A DNA stretch of 16,513 bases, from positions 1 through 16,513 of the forward strand of contig JAGZXV010000135.1 in the NCBI GenBank assembly GCA_018378255.1. Reading direction: 5' to 3'. The notes under the pieces are model-generated. The model did no database searches. It was not told where the DNA came from and was given only the letters and a program-made list of their open reading frames with translations. Every line of letters starts with the position of its first letter. The stretch's first letter is position 1. Source of the DNA: Clostridiaceae bacterium. Its GTDB lineage: Bacteria; Bacillota; Clostridia; Lachnospirales; Lachnospiraceae. Below are positions 1 to 7,052 of this stretch, piece after piece. The translations under genes and the position numbers were made by a program.

Positions 1-94
1 ATCTGCATATCCAGAGGAACCGCCGTATGCGGACCCGCATGTACGGTGGTGTGAGAGGTCGGCTGGCCAACTAATGGCCAGCCTCCTACTCGAT
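1..94 (+). mobile_element. Group II intron, 3' end (domains V and VI)
   Basis: Only the 3' terminus of the intron is in the window. Domain V is a hairpin at about 19-50: a 9-bp stem (19-27 with 42-50, including a G22-T47 wobble), a two-base bulge (40-41), a 4-bp stem and a GACC loop. The catalytic triad, read from the position of the wobble pair, is CGC at 21-23, a variant typical of bacterial class C introns but not exclusive to them. Domain VI (53-91) has a 6-bp outer stem with a single bulged A88, the expected branch-point adenosine, and a perfect 9-bp inner stem (61-69 with 75-83). A88 is seven bases from the predicted end, which is AT at 93-94 as group II introns require. The maturase gene and domains I-IV must lie upstream of the window. 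The structure is seen directly; the class is inferred. Confidence 0.9.
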
Positions 95-225
95 TGGGCG
101 CCGCCCTGTCTTTTTTTGACCTTGAAGGCCTGGTATCTCTTAGGGGCGGAATCCGTTCCCGAATCCCGACGGTCTGTGCCCGCCTGCCCCAGCGTCCCCG
201 TATTCACGGCGTTTCCCCTCCGCCA
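95..225 (+). repeat. Left arm of ~130-bp inverted repeat
   Basis: This segment matches the reverse complement of 16345-16473 with about 14 mismatches and one or two single-base gaps by hand alignment, roughly 88% identity. It begins exactly at the predicted intron 3' boundary with TGGGCGCCGCCC followed by a T-rich run. It ends 31 bases from the stop codon of the RluA-type gene. No ORF is shared by the two copies. Both copies can form small hairpins, such as GGCG/CGCC at the gene-proximal end and GGGC/GCCC at the distal end, so this may be a structured intergenic element. The family is not recognised. Confidence 0.85.
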
Positions 226-256
226 ACATGCAAAATAAAGACTCCCCCCACACCCC

Positions 257-1147
257 TTATTTTAAAATAAATGCCATATCATCGGGAATCGGAGCCTGAA
301 ATGCCATCTTTTTTCCTGTTACAGGGTGGGGGAATTCCAGGCGGAAGGAATGAAGGGCCTGCCGTTTTATAAAACGGTAGTCAGGATTATAGAGAAAATC
401 TCCCAACAGGGGATGGCCGATATATTTCATATGGACCCTTATTTGATGGGTCCGTCCCGTATCCAGGTGAAGGCGCAGAAGGGTGCAGCTGCAAGTCTTC
501 TGATAGCAGACCGGCTGGTAATGGGTCCGGGCGAATTCGCCCTTTTCAAAATCGACGCAGCGCTCAATGGTGGAGCCGTCTGCCCGGGCAATCGGCGCTG
601 TGACGATACCTTCCCGGCGGATAAGACCCTCTGCGATGGCCATATATTCCCTATGGATCAGCCGTTCCTTTACCATGGAGGAGAGAACCGCTGCGCTCAG
701 CATATGCTTTGCGATGATTAAAAGTCCGGTAGTATCCCGGTCCAGACGGTTGATGGCCCGGTATACAAAGGTTTCTCCCTTTTCAGCAAAATAATAGGCG
801 GCCGCGTTGGCAAGCGTGTTGTCGTAATTACCCTGGGAAGGGTGGATCGGCATATTGGCTGCCTTATTCACCACCAAAATATCCTCATCTTCATATACGA
901 TATCCAGAGGCAGACGGACGGGAACGATATTTTCAGAACAGCCGTTTTCCCATATCTTAACAACCAGCTCTTCTCCTTGTTCCAGTTTATGGGTGGTATA
1001 AACCAGTTTGCCATCTATGGTAAGGCCCAGTTCCGTATTCCGCAAATGCACAATCAGATTTTTCGAATATCCCCGTTTTCTAAGAAATTGTTCAATTGTC
1101 AAACCATTTTCCGAAGTATCAATATTATAGTTAATTATCTTTTCCAT
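257..1147 (-). CDS. RluA/RluD-family pseudouridine synthase
   Basis: The 296-residue protein is a pseudouridine synthase that isomerises uridine in rRNA or tRNA in the cytoplasm. An S4-like RNA-binding region covers about residues 10-65. The catalytic domain follows, with a RLDRDTTGL motif whose D136 is the predicted nucleophile and a RTHQIRVHMKYIGHPLLGD motif typical of the family. The length is close to the RluA/RluD norm. I chose the ATG at 1147 over an upstream GTG at 1195, because family members begin with a short MEK-type lead-in before the S4 region and because the best promoter lies between the two. There is no convincing Shine-Dalgarno sequence before 1147, and the predicted transcript starts at or next to the ATG. 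The RNA target cannot be read from sequence. Confidence 0.9.
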   Translation of the reverse strand: MEKIINYNIDTSENGLTIEQFLRKRGYSKNLIVHLRNTELGLTIDGKLVYTTHKLEQGEELVVKIWENGCSENIVPVRLPLDIVYEDEDILVVNKAANMPIHPSQGNYDNTLANAAAYYFAEKGETFVYRAINRLDRDTTGLLIIAKHMLSAAVLSSMVKERLIHREYMAIAEGLIRREGIVTAPIARADGSTIERCVDFEKGEFARTHYQPVCYQKTCSCTLLRLHLDTGRTHQIRVHMKYIGHPLLGDFLYNPDYRFIKRQALHSFRLEFPHPVTGKKMAFQAPIPDDMAFILK

Positions 1148-1154
1148 GGTAAAG

Positions 1155-1183
1155 ATTCTAACATGGCCTATAATAATTGACAA
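1155..1183 (-). promoter_or_regulatory. Promoter of the pseudouridine synthase gene
   Basis: On the minus strand, TTGTCA (1183-1178) and TAGAAT (1160-1155) are separated by exactly 17 bases. The ATG at 1147 begins eight bases after the -10 box, so the mRNA would have no leader or only one base. The -35 box overlaps the -35 box of the opposite promoter. Confidence 0.55.
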
Positions 1184-1205
1184 GGAAATAAACACATGTC
1201 ATAAT
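1177..1205 (+). promoter_or_regulatory. Promoter of the small acidic protein gene
   Basis: TTGACA (1177-1182) and CATAAT (1200-1205) are separated by 17 bases, a near-consensus sigma-A promoter. It lies about 60 bases ahead of the start at 1268. Its -35 box shares five bases with that of the divergent minus-strand promoter. Confidence 0.65.
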
Positions 1206-1267
1206 CCAAAGTGAATACCTGAGCACGCTTTACAGCAGATAAAATAGAAAGAAGGGGAAATGATAAA

Positions 1268-1537
1268 ATGAACGAAGAATTATATGAATTGTTGGAAACG
1301 GAATTTTTAAAATACCGCATTGATGAAGAGGTGGAAGATGTGCTCCTGACACTGGCAGAATGCCTGGCCGATACGGGGAAAAACGGTCAGGAGACCAGTT
1401 ATACCGAACGGATCGGCAAGGCGGAACTGACCCTGTACGGAACCTGTGAAGAGGCGGATGAGGATGAGGTGTCCGTATTTGCCCGCGCCTTAAAGATTAA
1501 TGATGAAGAATATGAAATCAATGACTATCTTCTTTGA
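1268..1537 (+). CDS. Small acidic protein of unknown function
   Basis: This is an 89-residue, strongly acidic protein with many Glu and Asp residues, no signal peptide and no membrane segment. I do not recognise a family. A GAAGGGG ribosome binding site lies about ten bases before the ATG, and a near-consensus promoter lies upstream, so it is probably a real expressed gene. An in-frame-independent ATG at 1261 opens only a two-codon frame that stops at the true start. The gene is convergent with dinB, with 50 bases between their ends. Confidence 0.7.
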   Translation: MNEELYELLETEFLKYRIDEEVEDVLLTLAECLADTGKNGQETSYTERIGKAELTLYGTCEEADEDEVSVFARALKINDEEYEINDYLL

Positions 1538-1587
1538 TCCTTTATAAGACTTTTGCCAGTCTGCGGAGCCGCCTTTACCGGGGGCGT

Positions 1588-2847
1588 TTAAGGGTTTTTT
1601 CCGTTTTTATTCAGGTGTTTTGCTTTGCCGGCTGCATGATCCACGATGGAATCTTTCTGCAGAAAACTGGCCCGTTTTATAATATCGGTGCCGTATTTGC
1701 TGCGGAGTTTGTCTACGGTCTTTTCAAAATCCTTCATCTTTTGGGATTGTTCCGTTTCAAACAGGCTCATCTGGCAGTAACTGCCGTCATTTATTTTTGT
1801 GGCCCGCACTCCGATCAGGCGGACCGGCGTGCAGTCCCAGAATTCCCTTAACAGCCGGGAGGCATTCTGATAGATGACCTGGGTGGAGTCAGTGGGGGAA
1901 TCCAGGGTCAACTGGTGGGACAGGTTCCTGAATTCCCAGTCTTTTAATTCCACGCAGATACAACTGCACAGTACATGGCCGGCCCTGAGCCTGGCTCCTA
2001 CAGTTTCACTCAGAGAGAGCAGCACCTGGTTGGCAGTTTCAAAATCGGAAACATCTTTTGACAAAGTGATGCTGTTTCCGTATCCTTTATTGACCGGTTC
2101 TTTTGGAGCTACCGGATCGTTGTCGATTCCATTGGCATACTGATGGATTAAAACGGCGTATTTATCACCTAAAAGGGTTTTTAAAAGAGTTACGTCATAA
2201 TTAGCTAATTGCCCGATGGTATGGATCCCTATGCTTTCCATCTTTTTCTGAGCGGAGATGCCTACAAAAAATAACTCCCTGATGGACAGGGGCCACATCT
2301 TTGACGGCACTTCTTCAGAAAAAAGGGTATGGGTGAGATCCGGCTTGCGAAAGTCGGATGCCATCTTTGCCAGCAGTTTGTTGGGAGCGATGCCGATATT
2401 AACGGTAAATCCCAATTCTTTTTTTATCCGTTCCCGAATCCTGTCCGCTGTCTCCAACGGTTTTCCGAACAGATGGATGGTTTCGGTCATATCTAAAAAA
2501 GCTTCATCAATGCTGAATTTCTCGATGTCAGGAGTATATTCTTCCAGAATCCGGATTAATTTTTCTGAATAAGCAGTGTACAGTTCAAAATGTGAGGGGA
2601 CTACCAGAAGCTGGGGACATTTTTTTAGGGCCTGGGTGATGGGTTCCCCAGTGGCGACTCCGTATTTTTTGGCAGGGGTGGACTTGGCCAGGATAATTCC
2701 GTGTCTTTTGGATGCATCGCCACCAACTGCGGACGGAATTAAGCGCAGATCCAAAGCCTGGGGATCCTGGGATAAACGATATACGGATTCCCAGCTCAGA
2801 AATGCCGAATTAACATCAATGTGAAAGATCAACCGGTTGTTTTCCAA
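1588..2847 (-). CDS. dinB: DNA polymerase IV (Y family)
   Basis: This is a translesion DNA polymerase of 419 residues. Motifs seen: FHIDVNSAFLSWE with metal-binding D11, SIDEAFLDMT with D114 and E115, and near the C-terminus QMSLF (about 359-363), which fits the beta-clamp binding motif. I chose a TTG start at 2847 because AGGAGG lies seven bases upstream and the protein then begins MENNRLIFHID, as is usual for DinB. The longer ATG frame from 2901 would start upstream of the predicted transcription start. A promoter and a LexA-like box precede the gene, so SOS control is likely. It is divergent from the D,D-carboxypeptidase gene. Confidence 0.93.
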   Translation of the reverse strand: MENNRLIFHIDVNSAFLSWESVYRLSQDPQALDLRLIPSAVGGDASKRHGIILAKSTPAKKYGVATGEPITQALKKCPQLLVVPSHFELYTAYSEKLIRILEEYTPDIEKFSIDEAFLDMTETIHLFGKPLETADRIRERIKKELGFTVNIGIAPNKLLAKMASDFRKPDLTHTLFSEEVPSKMWPLSIRELFFVGISAQKKMESIGIHTIGQLANYDVTLLKTLLGDKYAVLIHQYANGIDNDPVAPKEPVNKGYGNSITLSKDVSDFETANQVLLSLSETVGARLRAGHVLCSCICVELKDWEFRNLSHQLTLDSPTDSTQVIYQNASRLLREFWDCTPVRLIGVRATKINDGSYCQMSLFETEQSQKMKDFEKTVDKLRSKYGTDIIKRASFLQKDSIVDHAAGKAKHLNKNGKNP

Positions 2848-2865
2848 AATACCACCTCCTGATAA

Positions 2866-2879
2866 CGAACGTTTGTACC
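2866..2879 (-). promoter_or_regulatory. LexA (SOS) box of dinB
   Basis: The sequence CGAACGTTTGTACC fits the Gram-positive LexA box CGAACRNRYGTTYC at 12 of 14 positions. It overlaps the predicted transcription start of dinB (about 2877), where a repressor would block initiation. Function is inferred from known SOS control of Y-family polymerases. Confidence 0.65.
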
Positions 2880-2883
2880 CATT

Positions 2884-2912
2884 ATTATATCGGATTTCCA
2901 TCTAAAATCCAA
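2884..2912 (-). promoter_or_regulatory. dinB promoter
   Basis: TTGGAT (2912-2907) and a perfect TATAAT (2889-2884) on the minus strand are spaced by 17 bases. The predicted start is near 2877, inside the LexA-like box, leaving a short leader that contains the AGGAGG before the TTG start. Confidence 0.65.
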
Positions 2913-2983
2913 GACAGGATGGCGTATAAAATGAAAAAACAATGAATAGGATGAATTAATGGCAGATTTCAGGATGTGGCTGA

Positions 2984-4237
2984 ATGGTACGGAAATTTCC
3001 GGTTATTTTGATCGTGATGATAATGATATTTGTTCAAATTGCTGTGTTTCCTTCCTTTGGGGAAGAGGAAGAGGAGAAACAGAAAGAGCTCGGTTTGTAT
3101 GCCCAGTCGGCGGTTTTAATCGATGGAGATTCCGGCCGTGTTTTATATGGGAAAAATGCAGAGCAGCAGAGGCCCATGGCCAGCACTACCAAGATTATGA
3201 CCTGTATATTGGCGCTGGAACACGGCGGCATGGATGATGTGGTGACAGCCTCTTCCAATGCGGCTTCCCAGCCTAAGGTCCATCTTTCGGTGCAGAAGGG
3301 AGAAGAATTTCGTCTGGAAGATCTTTTATATTCCCTGATGCTGGAATCGCATAATGATACTGCGGTGATGATTGCAGAGCACATAGGCGGGAGCGTGGAA
3401 GGCTTTGCAGCGATGATGAATCAGAAAGCCCGTGATTTAGGCTGCAGCGATTCTTTTTTCATCACCCCTAATGGGCTGGATGCAAAATTGACGCTGGGGG
3501 GAGAGGAAAAGATGCATTCGACGACAGCCGAAGACCTGAGCCGGATTATGAAGTACTGTGTGATGGATTCGCCTAAAAAAGACGATTTTTTGAAAATAAC
3601 CAGAACCCAGAATTATTATTTTACGGACATTGGGGGAAAGCGGTCTTTTAACTGCATCAACCACAATGCGCTGCTTTCGATGATGGACGGCGCTTTATCG
3701 GGAAAGACCGGGTTTACCGGCGGAGCCGGATATTCCTATGTAGGAGCGGTGAGAAAGGATGACCGCACATTTATCATTGCGCTTCTGGGATGCGGATGGC
3801 CGCCCCATAAAACATATAAATGGTCGGATGCCAGAATCCTGTTCCAATATGGGCTGGATCATTACCAATACAGGGATGTATTTAAAGAAACAACGTTAAA
3901 GCCTGTGACCGTTTCACAGGGCATACCGGAAAATGAAGATATCAGCAGGGACCCGGAGTGCGGGCTTTCCCTCTTGTTAAAACCGGAAGAAAAAGAACTG
4001 AATATATTGATGAACGAGCAGGAGCAGGTGGATATATCATGGCAGCTTCCAAAGGAACTAAAGGCGCCGGTCTATGCCGGAACTCCGGTTGGAAGCGTAA
4101 CCTACAGCCTTAATGGAGAGTGTATTAAGGTATATCCGGTTTACGCATGCAGTACATTTGATAAAATAAATTTTAAGTGGTGTCTGAAAAAAATTACAAA
4201 TTCACTATTAGGGGGGATCACCTGTCCGGAATTTTAG
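2984..4237 (+). CDS. D-alanyl-D-alanine carboxypeptidase (DacA/DacF-type PBP)
   Basis: This 417-residue penicillin-binding protein should trim the terminal D-Ala from peptidoglycan stem peptides outside the cell. A signal peptide covers about residues 1-26 (hydrophobic, ending SFG before an acidic stretch). The peptidase S11 motifs are all present: STTK with catalytic S67 and K70, SHN at 122-124 and KTG at 241-243. A C-terminal beta domain of the PBP5/6 type follows from about residue 300, ending in a Lys- and Trp-containing tail that could associate with the membrane. The ribosome binding site (AGGA, nine bases from the ATG) is weak, and I see no good promoter between this gene and dinB. Confidence 0.92.
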   Translation: MVRKFPVILIVMIMIFVQIAVFPSFGEEEEEKQKELGLYAQSAVLIDGDSGRVLYGKNAEQQRPMASTTKIMTCILALEHGGMDDVVTASSNAASQPKVHLSVQKGEEFRLEDLLYSLMLESHNDTAVMIAEHIGGSVEGFAAMMNQKARDLGCSDSFFITPNGLDAKLTLGGEEKMHSTTAEDLSRIMKYCVMDSPKKDDFLKITRTQNYYFTDIGGKRSFNCINHNALLSMMDGALSGKTGFTGGAGYSYVGAVRKDDRTFIIALLGCGWPPHKTYKWSDARILFQYGLDHYQYRDVFKETTLKPVTVSQGIPENEDISRDPECGLSLLLKPEEKELNILMNEQEQVDISWQLPKELKAPVYAGTPVGSVTYSLNGECIKVYPVYACSTFDKINFKWCLKKITNSLLGGITCPEF

Positions 4238-4257
4238 AATATTTAGCCAAAAATTAC

Positions 4258-4286
4258 TTGATATTTTGCAGGAATCGTTATACAAT
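4258..4286 (+). promoter_or_regulatory. Promoter of the Na+ pump/carboxyltransferase operon
   Basis: TTGATA (4258-4263) and TACAAT (4281-4286) are 17 bases apart; a second TATAAT-like run lies five bases further on. The leader of about 85 bases before the first ATG contains a short inverted repeat (CGTT-AAT-AACG, about 4325-4335) that could be an operator. No riboswitch is recognised in it. Confidence 0.6.
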
Positions 4287-4377
4287 TATAATCGGCAGAA
4301 ATTGGATTTACTGTGGGGTCGTTTCGTTAATAACGTGACAATCACCATCAAAATATTTAAAAATGGAGGACTGCAAA

Positions 4378-5832
4378 ATGAGTAATTCAGCACAATCATC
4401 AGCAAGTAACAGAATTAATTCTTTACTTGATGAGAACAGTTTTGTTGAAGTTGGGGCTTATGTTACTGCTAGAAGCACTGATTTTAACATGACAGCACAA
4501 GAAACACCTGCTGACGGTGTAGTAACCGGTTATGGTACCATCGAAGGCAACCTTGTGTATGTGTACAGCCAGGATGCATCCGTTTTAGGCGGATCATTAG
4601 GCGAGATGCACGCAAAAAAAATCTCCAATATTTATGCTTTGGCAATGAAGATGGGGGCGCCGGTAGTCGGATTGATCGACTGCGCAGGCTTACGCTTACA
4701 GGAGGCAACCGATGCTCTTAACGGTTTTGGCGGACTTTATCTGAACCAGACCATGGCTTCCGGAGTTATCCCTCAGATTTCAGCTATTTTCGGTACATGC
4801 GGCGGCGGTATGGCAGTATCGGCCGCTATCACAGATTTTACTTTTATGGAAGAGAAAAAAGGCAGATTATTCGTAAACTCTCCGAATGCAATTGATGATA
4901 ATTACACTGAGAAGTGCAATACCGCATCCGCAGCATTCCAAAGCGAAGAAGTGGGCCTTGTGGACTTTACAGGAGATGAAGCCTCCATATTAAACCAGAT
5001 CAGATCTCTGGTATCAATTCTTCCTGCCAACAACGAAGATGATATGTCCTATGATGAATGCAGCGACGATTTAAACCGGGTATGTGAAGGCCTTGAAAAC
5101 TGCGCCGGAGATACCAGTCTTGCATTGACCATGATTTCAGATGATAACTTCTTTATGGAAGTTAAAGCTGCTTATGAGCCGTCTATGGTAACAGGTTTTA
5201 TCCGTTTAAATGGTACAACCATTGGCTGTGTGGCAAACCGCAGTGAAAAGTATGATGAAAAAGGTGATAAGGCTGCAGAATATGATGCTGTACTGACATC
5301 CAGAGGATGTAAGAAAGCGGCAGATTTTGTGGCATTTTGTGATGCCTTCAACATCCCGCTGTTAACCCTTGTTAACGTTAAGGGATATGCAGCAACCAAA
5401 TGCAGTGAAAAGAATATGGCAAAGGCGGCAGGCCGTCTGACCTATGCATTTGCCAACGCCAGCGTTCCTAAAGTGACTGTTATCGCAGGTGAAGCTTATG
5501 GAACCGCATATTTAACAATGAACAGCAAAGCTATCGGCGCTGATATCGTTTATGCATGGCCGAATGCGGCAATCGGTATGATGGATGCGGCAGCAGCAGT
5601 TAAGATCATGTATGCAGATGAGATCAGCAAAGCGGATAACGGCGCAGCTCTCATTCAGGAGAAGGCAGCCCAGTATCAGGAACTGCAGTCAAGCGCTCTT
5701 GCAGCAGCTAAGAGAGGATATGTGGATGACATTGTAAATCCGGAAGACACCAGAAAGAGAGTGATCGCAGCATTTGAAATGTTATTCACAAAGAGAGAGG
5801 ATCGTCCAAGTAAAAAACATGGTACGGTTTAG
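4378..5832 (+). CDS. Acyl-CoA-type carboxyltransferase subunit (divergent MmdA/PccB-like)
   Basis: This 484-residue protein is a carboxyltransferase of the crotonase-like MmdA/PccB fold. It should move a carboxyl group between a carboxyacyl-CoA and the biotin carrier encoded two genes downstream. Both halves of the duplicated fold are visible: GGSLGEMHAKK, ASGVIPQISAIFGTCGGG in the N-terminal half, and ASVPKVTVIAGEAYGTAY, NSKAIGADIVYAWP in the C-terminal half. GGAGG lies eight bases before the ATG at 4378, so I reject the upstream ATG at 4363. The protein is shorter at the N-terminus than typical MmdA (~510-520 residues), and several family motifs are altered (IDCAGLRLQE where NDSGGARIQE is usual; NVKGY where DVPGF is usual). 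The acyl-CoA substrate is therefore uncertain; methylmalonyl-CoA is the default guess. Confidence 0.85.
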   Translation: MSNSAQSSASNRINSLLDENSFVEVGAYVTARSTDFNMTAQETPADGVVTGYGTIEGNLVYVYSQDASVLGGSLGEMHAKKISNIYALAMKMGAPVVGLIDCAGLRLQEATDALNGFGGLYLNQTMASGVIPQISAIFGTCGGGMAVSAAITDFTFMEEKKGRLFVNSPNAIDDNYTEKCNTASAAFQSEEVGLVDFTGDEASILNQIRSLVSILPANNEDDMSYDECSDDLNRVCEGLENCAGDTSLALTMISDDNFFMEVKAAYEPSMVTGFIRLNGTTIGCVANRSEKYDEKGDKAAEYDAVLTSRGCKKAADFVAFCDAFNIPLLTLVNVKGYAATKCSEKNMAKAAGRLTYAFANASVPKVTVIAGEAYGTAYLTMNSKAIGADIVYAWPNAAIGMMDAAAAVKIMYADEISKADNGAALIQEKAAQYQELQSSALAAAKRGYVDDIVNPEDTRKRVIAAFEMLFTKREDRPSKKHGTV

Positions 5833-5849
5833 AATGAGGTGACAGGTAT

Positions 5850-6617
5850 ATGAAACTGAAAATAAAACGAGTAATGTTAGCATTATGCATGGTAACCTGC
5901 CTCTTTTTATCCGCCTGCAGCACGGCTGAAACTGATGAGAGCAATGCTGTAGATCCGGCGCTGGCCACTACGCTGGACCAGATTTCCAGGGATACGCTTT
6001 CACAGTTTGCCACTATGACTGACGAGCAGTATGCTATGACTTTGTCTCAGGCAGAAAAATCAGGATACACAGCGATGGCTTCCGGTCTTACTTCCTGGAA
6101 CAGCATCAAAGATGATCTGGGTGCATTTGTATCTGTGGACAGTACGGAAATCAGAAAGACTGACGACGGATATGCCATTGATGTCAACGCTACATTTGAA
6201 AAACGTGAAGTAGTAGTCGGCATCGGAATCAACGAAGAGGTATCTGAGTATACATCCATGTCATTTTCACCTGTTTACACAACCGGTGAGAATATGGTAA
6301 AAGCAGGTATGAACACCTTGATGGGTATGGGTACTGTATTTATCGTTTTGATCTTTATCAGCCTTTTGATCGGATGCTTCAAGTTTATAAATGCATTTGA
6401 GCAGAAGATGAAACAGAATGCCCAGAAAGAATCTGCCGCAGTGCCGGCGCCAATTCCTGTCCAGGCAGATCCTGTTGAAGAAGAGGAACTGGTTGACGAT
6501 TTGGAACTGGTAGCAGTCATAACAGCCGCTATCGCAGCATCGGCTAATACATCTGCAGACGGCCTGGTAGTGCGTTCTATCAGAAGGGCCCCGTCAGCGA
6601 AATGGAAAAAAGCTTAA
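5850..6617 (+). CDS. OadG-like delta subunit as a lipoprotein
   Basis: This 255-residue protein appears to be the small membrane subunit that assembles Na+-translocating decarboxylases. It has a lipoprotein signal with LSAC lipobox (C23). An extracytoplasmic domain (about 24-150) that I do not recognise follows, then one membrane helix (about 157-178) preceded by GMGTVF, which matches the start of classical OadG. The Pro/Glu-rich linker and conserved tail (DDLELVAVITAAIAAS, then VRSIRR) at the C-terminus are also OadG-like. Classical OadG is about 80-120 residues and starts with the membrane helix, so this is an N-terminally extended form. It starts 17 bases after the carboxyltransferase stop with a GAGGTGA binding site. 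Confidence 0.85.
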   Translation: MKLKIKRVMLALCMVTCLFLSACSTAETDESNAVDPALATTLDQISRDTLSQFATMTDEQYAMTLSQAEKSGYTAMASGLTSWNSIKDDLGAFVSVDSTEIRKTDDGYAIDVNATFEKREVVVGIGINEEVSEYTSMSFSPVYTTGENMVKAGMNTLMGMGTVFIVLIFISLLIGCFKFINAFEQKMKQNAQKESAAVPAPIPVQADPVEEEELVDDLELVAVITAAIAASANTSADGLVVRSIRRAPSAKWKKA

Positions 6618-6638
6618 TCTATTAGGAGGATTATCATC

Positions 6639-7010
6639 ATGAAAAATTATACAATTACAGTTAATGGTAATGTTTATGAAGTAACCGTAGAAGAGGGTAC
6701 AGGCAGCGCGGCAGCAGCAGCTCCGGCGGCGGCACCTAAGGCAGCTCCAAAAGCGGCACCGAAAGCAGCTCCTAAGGCAGCAGCAGGCGCAGCAGGTTCC
6801 GTAGCGGTATCCGCTCCAATGCCTGGAAAGATTCTTGCAGTGAAAGCAAGTGTGGGACAGGCCGTAAAACGCGGTGAAGTATTGCTCGTATTGGAAGCAA
6901 TGAAGATGGAAAATGAAATCGTAGCTCCTCAGGATGGAACAGTTGCTAGTATTAATGTAGCAGTAGGCGATTCAGTAGAAGCAGGCGCAACAATTGCTAC
7001 ATTAAACTAG
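6639..7010 (+). CDS. Biotin carrier protein (gamma/1.3S-type)
   Basis: This 123-residue protein carries the biotin that shuttles carboxyl groups between the carboxyltransferases and the membrane pump. A short N-terminal region (1-20) is followed by an Ala/Pro/Lys linker (about 23-50) built on repeats of AAPK, and then a biotinyl domain (54-123). The EAMKMENEI motif gives K89 as the biotinylated residue, about 34 residues from the end as usual. It is a free carrier rather than fused to a carboxyltransferase, as in methylmalonyl-CoA decarboxylase and the 1.3S subunit of transcarboxylase. AGGAGG precedes the start. A biotin protein ligase is not encoded here. Confidence 0.95.
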   Translation: MKNYTITVNGNVYEVTVEEGTGSAAAAAPAAAPKAAPKAAPKAAPKAAAGAAGSVAVSAPMPGKILAVKASVGQAVKRGEVLLVLEAMKMENEIVAPQDGTVASINVAVGDSVEAGATIATLN

Positions 7011-7052
7011 GAATGATGCGATTTAGCGCAGATTCCGGATGGAGGGATTAAG

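Noticed and set aside
326..1180. Several plus-strand open frames opposite the pseudouridine synthase gene
   Set aside because: They are antisense to a well-conserved enzyme and have no plausible domain.
1538..1587. Possible terminator between the convergent small acidic protein gene and dinB
   Set aside because: Only a five-base stem (AGACT/AGTCT) without a convincing T tract on either strand.
2934..2939. TATAAA as a -10 box for the D,D-carboxypeptidase gene
   Set aside because: No acceptable -35 box at a suitable distance was found.
6700..6790. Short tandem repeats that could suggest a CRISPR or satellite
   Set aside because: They are the AAPK codons of the biotin carrier linker, in frame and without spacers.
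7016..7034. Small palindrome TGCG/CGCA between the biotin carrier and OadB genes
   Set aside because: Only four base pairs with no T run; too weak to call a terminator or processing site.
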